Of a DNA stretch of 64,000 nucleotides, positions 47,601 through 59,186 are shown in pieces. The stretch is taken from assembly GCA_021234155.1 (NCBI GenBank), contig JAJEKV010000047.1, forward strand, positions 6,475,071 through 6,539,070, in the 5' to 3' direction. The notes below the pieces were generated by a model. It was not told the DNA's origin. It made no database searches and saw nothing but the letters and a program-made list of their open reading frames with translations. Within the stretch, counting starts at the first letter, position 1; every line of letters begins with the position of its first letter. This stretch comes from Isoetes taiwanensis. Its lineage: Eukaryota > Streptophyta > Lycopodiopsida > Isoetales > Isoetaceae. Made by a program: the position numbers and the translations under genes.

Positions 47601-49039
47601 GTCAGAAACAAACCTAACAAAATTACCAAATTGGCATATGGAATGCATATAACAAAACAATCACACCGTTGCATGACCAAAGAACCAAGATAATTTACCT
47701 TTTACCAAGAACTGTAGAAACTGGTAAACAGCATCTATGTTTTCTTTCATTGTCAAGAAAATGGCATTGCTTGTAAGGAGCACAGGGATCCTCCAAAATG
47801 TGCCGCATGCAGAACTCATAACCATGGAGAACATATTGTGTACACAAGCCTTTCTTAGAAGAACACAAAATGTTCCTTGATCTGCTATTTCCAAGGTGAA
47901 CAGTTACACTTTCATGCTTCCTGTTTTCCAACTCTGGCATCTCATCCCTTGGGCTACTACCTTTCCGATTTGCTCTCAAGAAAAGATCCTGGGATGCCAT
48001 TGCCATATTGTCTTCCTGTGGCTGCATCAGATCTTCCAACATGGTGGCCGCGCATATTCTTGAATGTGACATGGGATCTGCCCCATAGAGGTCTGAAACT
48101 TCAAAACCAGCAGATCCTTTGTATAACTTCTCAAACTGTTGCTCCTCCTGTCATGAGTGAGAACGTCAGGAACATTTGAAAACATCATCACAAGAGCTAT
48201 TAGTGAGAGCGACTGAACAAGCATTGGCAAGGCTTAGATATTGAATTTGCCGTCATATACTGTATATTTGCCCATTCTGAACCTGAACAATGAGAAATAT
48301 TGCGAAATAAGTGTCCTGCATTTTCTAACCTACATGGATGTGCCTTATTTTCGTGAGGAGGAGGTTTCTCGTCCAAACTTAACCATATTATACTGAAGTA
48401 AGAATGACCTCTGATGATATTAGAAATAAGCAAACGTAAAATTACTTTTCAATCGATTCTTTGTCTGAAAATGGTTCCCAAAATGGTTCCCAATTTCGTT
48501 GTTAATTCCAGTAGATATCAGTTCTAACTAATACATATCTTAAGAAAACTTAAAAATTCGTCTACTGTGATACACAAAGGAGCAGTATCAGTCGTAAGAA
48601 CTAGCATGATCAGTCAGCTGTAAGTACCGGAATGAAATATGAGGTGGATGCTACAAACGTATCAAGAAAATTGCTTCGTTGTTACATACATACAGCAGCA
48701 ACCTGACTGTCTCAACGCTAATCTAATCTTGTAAACGAGTAAAAAGGCTTTACGTTTCTTCCTTAGTCTATCGATAAAGTTTTCCGTCCCTGCCATCCTT
48801 GTATCATGCACATTCCCGTGCAAATTTGCATGTTGCAACTGAATCTAACGTCTGCTACTCCAAATCAACGTGTTCTGGATCGTAGTTAAGAATTGCAGAG
48901 CGTAGTTACAGATCCACGACAATTTTAAAACATTCTGAATGTTGTAGTCGACAAAACAAGAAGAACAAAAACTGAAAGAAAAAATATAAGAAGGGGGGAA
49001 ACAGAGGGGACTCACATTTGGGTTAAAATTGTGCGCCAT
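44624..49039 (-). CDS. C3Hc3H zinc finger protein with three AP2 domains, three exons, 1,104 aa
   Basis: Probable nuclear DNA- or chromatin-binding protein. Exons on the minus strand: 49039-49016 (MAHNFNPN), 48147-47699 and 47465-44624; introns are GTGAGT...ACAG and GTAAAT...ACAG, phases 0 and 2. Residues about 103-163 form a zinc finger like that of KANL2/INO80D subunits: [34 protein letters not shown], then FCKLH, whose final C and H come from exon 3, which supports the splice. AP2 domain 1 (about 462-523) is ERF-like ([37 protein letters not shown]). Domain 2 (about 862-923; [17 protein letters not shown]) and domain 3 (about 1039-1100; [16 protein letters not shown]) are divergent, lack the WG pair and are similar to each other in their second half (YLG.F..AE.AARAYD). 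Between them lie long polar regions with basic runs (KRKKKFK). No frame damage over 2.8 kb argues for selection. Confidence 0.9.
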
Positions 49040-49260
49040 GAGTTAAGAAGTTGGATCCATAGCTCCGGCAGGGCGAAAGGGAGAATTTAATTTGGAGGAA
49101 AGGAAGGAAAATCAACAGAAGCAAGGATGCGCGGCAATGCCAAAGATAGAATTTGAGATGGTGGAGAGGGTCGGCGGCCATGGCTGAGGCGCCGCCGGAG
49201 TAGGAGGGCATGGTATGGGAATGAATGGGCTGGGAAGTTACACTCTTTGGTTTGGATTAA
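49040..49260 (-). promoter_or_regulatory. leader and proximal promoter region of the zinc finger/AP2 gene
   Basis: This segment lies upstream of the minus-strand start codon at 49039. It contains purine-rich sequence expected of a 5' UTR (the minus-strand GA/TC-rich run near 49070-49120). No TATA box can be fixed with confidence. Confidence 0.35.
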
Positions 49261-51230
49261 GTGTGTGTGTTTGTGTGTGTGTTTTTTTTTCCAAGCAGAT
49301 TTTTTTCCAAGCAGATTATAAGAAGGGGTATTGGGTTTTGGTTGGGGTGGTGGTTGTTGGGGTGGTTGGTGAATGTACCTTTCTCATATATGGTCAATAT
49401 TTTTTGCTTCTCCCATTCCCTTCCCCTTCCCCTTCATTGCTTTTGCATGGCCCCCTTTCCCACCACCAACCCGCCAACCCGCTCGCTCACTCACTCCCCT
49501 TGTTCGTCACCCCATCCTCTGCCATCTTCCTCCTCCTTTTCCTCACTTTCCTCGTTCGCCACCCTCATCCTCCACCATCTTCCACCTCTGCCTCCTTGCT
49601 CCGCCGATGCTCTGAAAGTTGCTGCTCTTCCTACCATTCCATCCTATCCCTCTCTCTGCTGCCATCAAATCGTTTTTCTTCTTCTACTCAACTGGACATA
49701 TCGTCGAATCGTTTTCCTTCTTCTACTCAGTTGTTCATATGTCCTCTTGCTCCTTACTTACATGTCAATGTCCCATATGTCCATGGACCCTATATGAAAT
49801 GGCGATGTTATTCCATGCTTAAGAAACACTTTCTAAATCCTACAAAAAAAAAAACATTTCAAGAGCATAACTACCAGCTCTTCCATTCCATTCCATAAGT
49901 ATTTGCCTGTCACCTAACAAATTATATACCAAAAAGTCAAATTGGAATTAACAAAATATGCTTATATGCTAAAAGTTCAAATTAGATTTAATGAAAAATT
50001 GATAATAAAGGTTGCTTATATTGCCTGCCTTTACCTTAACAAATCGCGGAACTTAAAGATAATTCTACATTGACAATAATAAAGTACACTAAATAATGTC
50101 GGCAGTTATATAAATGATTGAAGCAAAATATAATAATAATAATTAATAGAAATCTAATTAGTAGAAATCTCCATCTATATCGCTTGCATCTTAAGAATTT
50201 GAGACTTGCACGGTTGCTTTTTACAACAAATATAGCATACAAAGTTTAGTCAATTGTTGTAGCTGTATAGCTACATCCCTATGGTGAAGTTTTAGGCCGA
50301 GCATTTTGCTGCTATGCATGGTGGGACCATAATAGGTATGCAAAGAATGTGTGTTACATGGCATTTTTGTTGAAATGATTTGAGGCACTAAAGGCATTTC
50401 TTATAGTTGAGGGTTATATTCATGCCTTCGTCTAGTGCTATAGAGCCATGTCTTATATTGCACTAGCTTGTCAAGGAACTACTGACTTGGAGCAACCCTT
50501 GGAGGCTATCATTCAAGGGACATGTTGGGGACTGATCTCATGGAGTACAGTTAATGGCCGTTGATCTATAAAGTGCATGTGGGAGTGGTTGGACAATTTA
50601 GCTCGCCCTTGGCTACGTTTTCTTGTAATGTGTCTTAATTCCTTTCTACTTTGACTAGTCAAAGCCTCCAATTTGATTCATAAGGTAGTATGATTTACAT
50701 GTCCTTAACACAGATATTAGTAATCTCTAACTTCTTGTTGAGCCTTTCAGACACTTGAGCACAATTGTTTAGAAGTGTAGTTAACAGATATTTGAAGTGT
50801 TATGGGGTTTGCCTTTTCTTTTCTTTCTTTTTTTTTGGGGGTGTTGCGAAGGGGATGTGTAGGAGAGGCATTCTACAATAGGGTTGGAAAACTTTCCCTC
50901 CAAATTCAAATGAGAGAATTAAAAAAAGGGAAAAAGAGACTGTAAAGTTTGTCTGCTCGGCTATGGGATGGTTTAGAACTTGTTGTTTCAACTTGGTAGG
51001 AGTTCGAATCATTGTGCTACGTATTCATGTGAGGTGCAACCCAATACGAGGGTACATGCATATGAGATTAGGGGGGTATAAGATGTGCACTTGTATGTTT
51101 AGGACTATACAATGAGAATATCTAACATGGCCCACGTTACTTGAGTTGCATCTCATCTCAAACTATCTACATATATAGCACAGATGCGAGAGCTTAGAGA
51201 GCTTCGCATGCAGAAGCTAAAGGCATACAA

Positions 51231-51358
51231 TATATCAAACAATGTCATGTTTCTATATTACTCAATGACCCTACATAGTAAATTTGCAAAGAATTATATC
51301 AAACAATGTCATGTTTCTATATTACTCAATACCCCTACATAGTAAATTTGCAAAGAAT
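51231..51358. repeat. 64-bp tandem duplication
   Basis: TATATCAAACAATGTCATGT starts at 51231 and 51295; both units continue TTCTATATTACTCAAT and end at TTTGCAAAGAAT. Only one or two differences (GACCC versus ACCCC), so it is recent. Confidence 0.88.
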
Positions 51359-52684
51359 AAAATCTCCTGCAATGCTTTCGGTGCATTTATTGGCTCTCAA
51401 TTATGAGTTCATTTCCAACGAGGTATTAGACTTGTAGATTGGCTTCTATTTCAAATACCAAAAATGGGGTATTAGACTCGTCGATTTGCATGAATATTGT
51501 GTAAGTCGATTACGTCAAAAGAATATTGTGTAAGTCGAATACCTCAAAAGCCAAAAAACTGCCAAAAGGTGAACTTGAAGCCACCCAAGGGAGTTGAAAA
51601 TCCAACGAACTAGTCATCTGCGCTATATGACATTATTACAATAAAAAATAATCCTTACAACTTAATAAAGAAATGACTTGTTATGCTATTCGACTTGTAA
51701 AATACACAATAACATATTAGGTGCTCGACTTTTTGGAATCGAAACCCAATAGGGGAGCCAATATTTCACTCGCAATGCTTTGCATTCTATGTTGCAATAA
51801 TGCACACGTGTAGCCCTTTAACATATCTTCACATGAAAGAGCAAATTCTCGATTACGAAACACCATTTTCTATTTTTTGAATGAAAAGGAAAATTAAAGT
51901 AATTTCCATTCTGCATAAAGAAGAAGGGAGGGTCCATACACAAGAACCTCTAGCCATAAATCCAACTTCACCAGGGCTGGCAACATCAAGATCAAACAAA
52001 CTACAAAAGCAATTGTATAAAACTTCTCGTGACGTTCCTTGGCAGATTATATGCCACTAATATGTATAATGTATAAATGTGACATTTCCTATATGTCACT
52101 ACAAATAGGAATAGTTACATTAAGTATTTATGTGATAAGGTTAGCAAGGTTTAATTAATAATCAAAGTAATTAAGTCAATTAGCTAATTCCTCACGGAAA
52201 TGCTACTTGGCCTAAATTGATTGGCCAAGTTAAATCTTCCATTATAGCATCTAGGTTAGTCTAATTTAAGGTAGATAGATACTTAGATAGATAGATTTTG
52301 AACATCCACGAGAATCTCACGGAACTTATGGAATATGACACATCCAGATGGGACCTGCCCCCACCATTGTACGTGGTTGAAGTGGGTCCTTCCACACTAA
52401 CTTTAGAATAATCATGGCCACTTTTACAATGAAGCATACAACCCATGACCTGGGACATGGCAATTTAGGGTTTTTTTCAAGGGGAGCAGCATCATCTAGT
52501 AGTTTAGGGAGATGAAGATGCCTGGGGATATGGAGATGCCTCGAGACAATGGATCGAGTCAGAAAACTGGTATGAGAACTTGTTAGATGGATTGTGATAC
52601 ATTTGAGGAATTTTGGGATATTTTACAGATCTTGAACAATATTTAAACTGGTCATTTAGCGACTTGAGGTTGCGATGGCTGGGT

Positions 52685-52980
52685 CACGTGACGTCACGTT
52701 TGGCATGACCAGGTCATGTCAATGTCACAATAAGCGATGTCACGTTGCGTGCGACATGTACTGTGACGTCTTACGGACATCTGCCACAATGTCGCTATGA
52801 TGGGGACGAGTTTGTCACGCTAGGTAGCATGTCGGCGACATCACGTCGCAGACGACATGACGTCACAATACCAAATAAGCCACGTGTCTTTACTTTGGAG
52901 CCACGTGGCACCAATATGTGCTTGACATGGCGAGTGACCGTATAATGACGTCGCATGCGACGTCACGTGCCATGTGACAT
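52685..52980. promoter_or_regulatory. dense cluster of ACGT-core motifs
   Basis: Twelve ACGT cores occur in about 290 bp. Four are CACGTG (TCACGTGAC, CCACGTGTC, a perfect G-box CCACGTGGC, and TCACGTGCC) and most others are GACGTC or CACGTC. These are the target cores of plant bZIP and bHLH factors. The segment is also rich in GACATG/CATGTC words, so it could be a degenerate short-period repeat instead of a promoter. The nearest downstream sequence is the host DNA into which the LTR element at 53151 inserted. Confidence 0.45.
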
Positions 52981-53145
52981 AAAGACCTTTTTATGTAACT
53001 AGCCTCTCCCCTCCTCCCACCGCCTTCATTGTTATTTTTTTGCTCCTCTTGCTAGTGCCTTTGTTGTTTTTTCTTCTACCAACTCCTACACTTGCTGCTG
53101 CCCTATATGGATTGCCATGCTCGTAGGCTGCCCCTGTTTGACGTC

Positions 53146-53150
53146 TGGAG
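53146..53150. repeat. target-site duplication, left copy (TGGAG)
   Basis: TGGAG directly precedes the 5' LTR and is repeated at 55506-55510 directly after the 3' LTR. A 5-bp direct duplication is the usual mark of LTR-retrotransposon integration. Confidence 0.9.
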
Positions 53151-53340
53151 TGTTGAAGATATGATCATAAGGATCAATGGAGTGCTTATGTGGCAGGCTG
53201 ACTAGACTGCCAAGTTGGCGATCCAAGCCAAAGGGCACGTCTCATATGAAGAGCCACAGTTGCACCTATTTGTAAGCCACGGTTGGGGTTGTTCCAACCA
53301 GTCTGTTCAATCTATTTTGTTCTTCCTTCATATTTTATCA
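53151..53340 (+). repeat. 5' LTR, 190 bp
   Basis: Starts TGTTGAAGATATG and ends TATTTTATCA (TG...CA). It matches 55316-55505 except at two positions (CCACGG/CCATGG and GGGGTT/GGGGCT). Confidence 0.92.
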
Positions 53341-53353
53341 TGGTATCAGAGCA
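53341..53353 (+). promoter_or_regulatory. primer-binding site
   Basis: TGGTATCAGAGCA directly follows the 5' LTR and is complementary to the 3' end of plant initiator tRNA-Met. Confidence 0.9.
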
Positions 53354-53419
53354 GGAGCCCTGATCCAGGGACCTGCAAAGAGAAGAATTCGAATTTCTTA
53401 TAAACCTTATGCTGAGAAG

Positions 53420-54742
53420 ATGAAGAAAAGGAAGAAAGATACGGCTGATGGGGTCCAGATAGAAGACTCAGAGCAGCAGGTTGGTGGGGTCCAAATAGAA
53501 GATCCAGAGCAGAAGAATCAGAAGACCAATGGGGTCGTAATGCAAATTGATGCAGATATTTCCAAGTCAAACGACATTTCCAAGGCAGAAGCAGTGGCTT
53601 CAAGACAAATTGAAGCACGTCAGCGGCAGGATTGCATGGCCGTTGAAGAAATTGGGCCTGAGGAGGATGTCGTAGAAGACCATCATAAGAAGACCTTTGA
53701 AGAAAAGAAAGCAGATTTTTCAGAGTTATTGTATGATGGGGTCGGATTTGGAATTTCAGAAATGTCTGGAAGAGGACAGGAGGCAATAACGGCAAACCCC
53801 ATTGCCGTTGAAGAATCACGGTTTGAAGAAAATGCCATAGAAGTCCATCCCGCCCAGTTTCTTGAAGAAGAATTTGCAACGATAGCAGAATTTCAGTGTC
53901 GTTGGCTGACAGAATCCAGTCTGAATGCCAGAAAATCAAAATCCTGGTGGCAGCAATCAGAAAAAAAGCACAAGCACAGGAAGAGCAAATCGCTCCAGCG
54001 CTGCTTCAGAAGATAGAGGCAGTAATTAGTGACAGCCAGCATATCAGTTTGAAACCTGAGAAGAATGTAGTAGAATTTTACGCATGTCTCAGGGATTTTC
54101 TCAAGAATCAAGGCACAGATTTAGAGGCCGAATTTGAGGAAAAAATGCAGTGGCTGTGGAAGTGGGCATTAGAAGACTCTGATATATGGCAGGACATGAA
54201 GCAGATGCTCAGTTCCCTTGATTGTTTCAGGCAGCAGGCAAAAGGCTGTGAAGCAGGGGGGAGCAGTATTGCATAATGCGGTTTCAGAATATATGTCATA
54301 TCTCAAGTATTTCTTTCAGATTTCAAGACGGAAAGACCTTTGGCAGAAATTGGCAATTTCAAATGAATGCTCAAATGCATGTATTCAAAACTATGAATTT
54401 CTAGAAGACGTTCCCAGAACAGAACATTGCAAGAATATAGAAGATTCGAATGCAGATCTAAATGCTTCTTGGATTCTGGAGCATCATACACTATCTCAGA
54501 ATGGGTTACCAATAAACCCGAGAGAAGCTGGTGCAGAGGTGGTCTATGTTCAACATGCCATCCAACAACAAGAACGGCAGGTTGAGACTATTGCAGATGG
54601 GAGAAGAGCTTATGCTAATGGCCAGAAGCTAGGAGAGAATGGTGCTGAAAAGAAAACTATTCTTCAAGACACTAAAGGAATACGTTATGCAGATCTTATG
54701 AAGACTTATCCATGCTTAAGAAGACCCAAGAGCCAGCCTTGA
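53420..54742 (+). pseudogene. unidentified internal ORF of the short-LTR element, two compensating frameshifts
   Basis: Reading starts at ATG 53420 (MKKRKKDTADGVQIEDSE), switches frame between 53890 and 53960, and switches back near 54230-54260, within or next to a run of six G. Together the parts would make about 440 residues ending RRPKSQP. The N-terminal part is charged, with imperfect repeats of GVQIED.EQ. The middle is helical and rich in Lys, Glu and Gln (KIKILVAAIRKKAQAQEEQ; later WLWKWALEDSDIWQDMKQML). There is no zinc knuckle, DSG protease or YVDD-type motif. It may be a divergent gag or a captured host gene; I cannot assign it. Confidence 0.6.
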
Positions 54743-55303
54743 GTTGGCTGAAAGAAGGTCGGGTCCGAAAAAAAAAGAAGAAGACTTCTGTAATGTAAGC
54801 CAAGCCTCTATTTCATTGAGTTAATTAAAGGTCTTAGTAAATAGTTAGTTACAAAAATTAGTAAGTATACCCAGCCAGGAGTGGATGAGGACCCAATGTC
54901 TTATCTTGTTATCTTCGGATGCAAGATTAAGAGAGAGAAATGCAGTACAATGTAATCATGCATCCTCAGTTCTCCTTAATGGGGTATAGATAGAAAGTTA
55001 AATTAAACTTTCTAGATGCAGTTAGAGGACTCCCTAGACCATCGAAAGGTGAGCAGTTTACATGGCCACTTAGATGAGCTCAGGTTGAGCAGTAAGGGGG
55101 AGTAGATTGACTGCTAAGGGAAGTCTAAAAATAGTCTACAAGTCTAAATTCCTTATGTTAAGAAAAACAGCAGTTGCCTCTAGTTCATCTAGTGATGGGC
55201 AGTTGAGCTTATTTGGATGGCTCCAGTTGCGAGCAGTTTAAGGAGGAATATGTTGTTAGGGGATAAAAAGGGAATTTAGATTTACACTTCCATTGATCTA
55301 TTG

Positions 55304-55315
55304 ATCAAGGGGGAG
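55304..55315 (+). promoter_or_regulatory. polypurine tract
   Basis: A purine run ending AAGGGGGAG lies immediately before the 3' LTR, where plus-strand DNA synthesis is primed. Confidence 0.85.
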
Positions 55316-55505
55316 TGTTGAAGATATGATCATAAGGATCAATGGAGTGCTTATGTGGCAGGCTGACTAGACTGCCAAGTTGGCGATCCAAGCCAAAGGG
55401 CACGTCTCATATGAAGAGCCACAGTTGCACCTATTTGTAAGCCATGGTTGGGGCTGTTCCAACCAGTCTGTTCAATCTATTTTGTTCTTCCTTCATATTT
55501 TATCA
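55316..55505 (+). repeat. 3' LTR, 190 bp
   Basis: Matches the 5' LTR except for two substitutions (about 1 percent), followed by the TGGAG duplication at 55506. Confidence 0.92.
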
Positions 55506-56876
55506 TGGAGATGGCCAGAAGGCAGATTGATGTTGTCTTGCCAGGGAAGGCTTCAGTTGTGGAATCGTCGCTTGTGAGTGACTGATTCTTGTATCTAGTA
55601 GTCTAGACGTATGTAAACTAGGAGAATGAGAAAAAACGCAGGGGTTTTGATCAAGGACATTGTCGGCTCCACCTTGAGTGGAGAGGAGCAGGTGCGCCGG
55701 GTCCAAACTCACCTTTATACCTTTCTGAGTACAAAATAGATTACAAAATTGAGGTGTCGCTTAGTCAAGGTCATATGTCGACTTCATCTTGAGTGAAGGG
55801 GACTCTATGTATCGGGTCTAAGCGCATCTCCAAACTCTTTATTACAATAAAAACTTAAGGGTCGTACTCGGGAAAGGGCATGGTCGGCTCCACCTTGAGT
55901 GGAGAGGACCAGGTGTCCGGGCCCAATTCGGTCCATTTTATTTTACCATATGTATATATATCACTAACGTTTGAATATTGTGAAGTATATAGTACTTATA
56001 TTTTGTAATTGGCAGATGGACAAAATAGTTTGCAATTGTAAAAGATATATGGGGCTGAAGCTGAAAATTAGAACCACGGCTGTTGAAGATCATCTTATAA
56101 GATTTGGTACATTTGAATAACCCATTAGATCTGATGCTCGTCATGGATATCATGTTGGTACAAGGATTATTTATTTTTTTATTTTATTTTTTTTGTTACA
56201 ATATCTCTCCTAGCTCAAGTATATATTCAGGATGTATATGATATCTAACTATGTAGATAGATGATACTGATGTCTCCTCCAAAATAGATGTGAATTTTGA
56301 TTTAATATTGTCCATAGATATGAAACCGAAGCAGTCATTTGATTCATCAATAATGTGGATGGCAGCTGCTCAACGTTGAGTGTTCCCCTGTGTGAAAGAA
56401 CACGAAGGGCTACAAATATGAGAACACTACATGTGTCGCAAATTTTCCAAGAATGCCTGGCCTCACTTCCGTGTGAAATTCCTGAAGAGCCATAAAGATT
56501 GGTCCGACCCTTTGTTAGGGACTACAAGACATTTGGCTTGTGGCTGGTAGACACCTATCCCATGGATCAAGAATTTGCTTATTGGGAAAGAAGATACATC
56601 ATTATGTGAAGCCGCATTTGTCCTGAAGCTGGACTCGGCCTTATCTCCGGCACTCGTTAGAAGTGGAGCGAGGTACCAATGTTCCATAAATGCCATATGC
56701 AGGTCCTAAGTATGATTGGAAAACTTTGTAAACTTTGACAAAATATGCTTAGCGTATGAGGATTTATGGAATGAATTCCAATGCCGTGTCGATAGTTGTG
56801 GGGGGCATGTGATGAGGAGTTGAAGTTTATTGACGGTCGGATTAATGGGAATATTGTAGAGTTCATCAACAATTAT
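55506..56876. other. stretch without a confident gene
   Basis: GC-richer repeats at 55660-55930 recur three times in loose form: (T/G)TCG(G/A)CT(C/T)CA(C/T)CTTGAGTG followed by GGAG(A)GGA at about 55663, 55776 and 55888. A plus-strand broken frame near 56740-56810 (AYEDLWNEFQCRVDSCGGHV) might be transposase debris. Confidence 0.4.
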
Positions 56877-58156
56877 TGACAACCCTGAGCGACGCAATTG
56901 TTATGGGCTTCTATAATAGCGGAAGCATAACATAATATCAACAGTAACAACAACAATACATCTAACTACCTCGAAGGGTAGTACATATCCATAGATCCAA
57001 CAAAGATATCAACATGCCATAAAACATGAGAGCTCCTACCCAGGCTCAGACTCGTAAGGAAGTAGATTGATGGCTGGGCTACAAGATAGAGGAGACTGAG
57101 ATATAACAATGGCGGGGCTGGCTATAGACAATGGCTAGGGTTGGCCACTCCATCTGCCCCTCCTATGCATACTTTGCAGACTGGCTAGATCGGGCTCTGG
57201 CATGACTATAGCCTGCCAAATATGTAGTCTCATGGTGTCACCCATCGAGACTACTCTGGGTAGCATCTCCTTGGTTGGATGAGGTAGGAAAGGTTCCATC
57301 TCCCCTTCCCCAGGTCTATGGTTCCATGGGCTGACGGCACGCGATTCGTACCCGATTGAACTCCCCAAAACAAGAGCTAGGCCAACACCTGCAACTCCTG
57401 AGGGTCAGGACAACACCATTGACACAGGAAGTGTCAGACCCATACCCGGCCCACACGAAGTGACCGACTATAGACCTAGCCCACTATGGGTCCCTAGTAA
57501 CCACGCTCAGCAGGGACCCCCATCCACTTTGCCACTAGCCTCGTTGTGTAGTGCTAAGTCATTTTCCATAGACGGGTGGGTTCCTATGTATAGGCCGTAT
57601 ACTAATATGAACTAAGGGTCTAGACTAGAAGCATCATCTAGATAATAGCCAAGTCTTTATCCCCGTCCATATGATCTACCTATGAAGCTATTATGAATAC
57701 CTGCTCTGGACAAACTTCCACCAACTCTTGGGGTCTCTATGACTTGATGATGAGTTGAGTGATTCCTTCTTCTTCTGATGAGCTTACTACCTTGGGGCTG
57801 TCGATCTGAGCTATGCCACAACAAACGATGTTTAAAACGGAGTTCTGAGCGAAGAACAGGTCACAAGGTAGGTGGAGCCAAAAAATGGCCTAGAGTTAGA
57901 GTTAGGATTAGGATATAGGTTAGGGTTCCATGTCACTGCCACGTGGCTCCAATGGGGTGCTTCCATGTGGTGGGTGCCCAATAGATTGAAGCCATGTGGA
58001 AATGGCCTTAAGCCTAAGGTTGGCTAAGTTATGTAATAACTTAGTTATGCTCCCTTTTCCACTTAATATGGTGTACAAGGCTATAATGATAGGCTTGTAC
58101 GGCGGTGAGGCCTAGAAATATATGTATTTTGGCATATATTTTTGGGGAATGTCACA
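56877..58156 (-). repeat. probable Ty3/gypsy-type LTR, about 1.28 kb
   Basis: On the minus strand, a tract AAGGGGGAAGAA (58168-58157) is followed by TGTGACATTCCCC, a typical start of a gypsy LTR after the polypurine tract. The far edge is placed at TGACAACCC (56877) only because it gives TG...CA ends; it is uncertain. The upstream side reads GAGGACAACATTATCCTAAG, as at the 3' end of gypsy pol. The second LTR is not in view. Confidence 0.45.
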
Positions 58157-58168
58157 TTCTTCCCCCTT
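58157..58168 (-). promoter_or_regulatory. polypurine tract of the probable gypsy element
   Basis: AAGGGGGAAGAA on the minus strand, directly before TGTGACATT. Confidence 0.55.
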
Positions 58169-58273
58169 AGGATAATGTTGTCCTCAGCATCACGCTAAGG
58201 TGATGAACCTGCACTAACCCTGCAAGATCACACACATGAATATAAAGACTCAACTTTATTGAAACTAGTTATG

Positions 58274-58292
58274 GTGCCCGGCGTTGCCGGGC
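58274..58292. repeat. short GC hairpin
   Basis: GCCCGGC-GTT-GCCGGGC is a perfect 7-bp stem with a 3-base loop in otherwise AT-rich DNA, preceded by ACTAGTTATGGT. It resembles the terminal hairpins of some plant mobile elements, but no partner end was found. Confidence 0.5.
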
Positions 58293-59186
58293 TTTAGTAA
58301 CAATTTGAAGTGGTTGTTTCGTTGTTGTCTAGAATAACAATGTGGCCGGGAGGGGGCAAGGTAATATAGAGTTGAATTGAATTGAATGTGTTCTTATCGT
58401 CCGCGATCAAGCTTTTAAGAGATAAAGCTAAAAAAAACCAAGAAATTATAGATTTGATCTCAAATGTTGAATTGTAGAGATGTTGTAGTGCATTGTTTTG
58501 TTCATATGATTTTTCTACCATAATGATTTTATGGTGAGGCATTGGTAGGCTTTAGCAACCTATAGAAATTTGTGTTGCAACGTAATAGCAAGAATAGTTA
58601 TAGTTGAAGTTAGGCATGCCCGTCTTGGGTTTGGAGAGAGGTAGTGGCGTTTAGCAGTACTTATGAATTTATTATGATGAATAGGCCTTCATGGTTGTGA
58701 ACAAACAGAGTCCCTAATTTTTGAACTACACGATAGGACAAAGAATGCAATGGACAAAAATGTGTGTCAAAGTTTTGCATTTGGCATTATGAAATATGGA
58801 AGGTTTAATACATGGTCATAGTGGTTTCTGGAAATGTATATGATATGCCTGGAAATGTAGAAGTAAGGAAACATTGCAAAAGAAGACCATAGCTAGGGAT
58901 ATGGGTGACTACCATGCCCCACTTAGGCGTTGGACGTGTGGGATTATTAAATTGAAAAATGCCAATAGTCAAGCTTTAATGCAAACATAAAGCGTATGGA
59001 CCTATGATATTGCACATTTTTGGATTACTTTTCGTAGATGAACTTATTTCATCTTAATCTTTGTAAAGCACCATGTCCCCAATATAAACAACATAATGAG
59101 CCCATAGAACCAAACACTTACGAACGTAAACAACATTTGAGCTCATACAACCAAATTTTCATCGATAGTTTTAATTCATCTTATCT

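Larger units (their letters stand above)
49261..53150. other. intergenic stretch upstream of the AP2 gene
   Basis: Starts with a (GT)n tract (49261-49281) and a duplicated TTTTTTCCAAGCAGATT. The 49390-49720 region is C/T-rich low complexity; open frames there are proline/serine-rich in several registers and look like composition, not genes. After that comes AT-rich sequence with the tandem pair at 51231 and the ACGT cluster at 52686. Confidence 0.5.
53151..55505 (+). mobile_element. complete non-autonomous LTR retrotransposon, 2.36 kb, short LTRs
   Basis: Two 190-bp LTRs, a methionine-tRNA primer site, a polypurine tract and a perfect 5-bp target duplication define a whole element. It has no protease, integrase, reverse transcriptase or RNase H; its interior has one broken reading frame of about 440 codons that resembles no retroelement protein I know. 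It must use enzymes of another element. The LTRs differ at two sites, so it inserted recently. Confidence 0.92.

Noticed and set aside
49215-49898. Open frames of 227, 178 and 80 codons, proline/serine-rich
   Set aside because: All three registers are open because the DNA is C/T-rich with few stop words. Composition is low complexity, and a GT repeat forms the start.
53346-53939. 197-codon minus-strand frame inside the short-LTR element
   Set aside because: Leucine/histidine/proline-rich complement of the acidic, glutamine-rich plus-strand ORF; it crosses the primer-binding site and has no motif.
56740-56815. Possible transposase fragment (AYEDLWNEFQCRVD)
   Set aside because: Too short and too degraded to place in any family.
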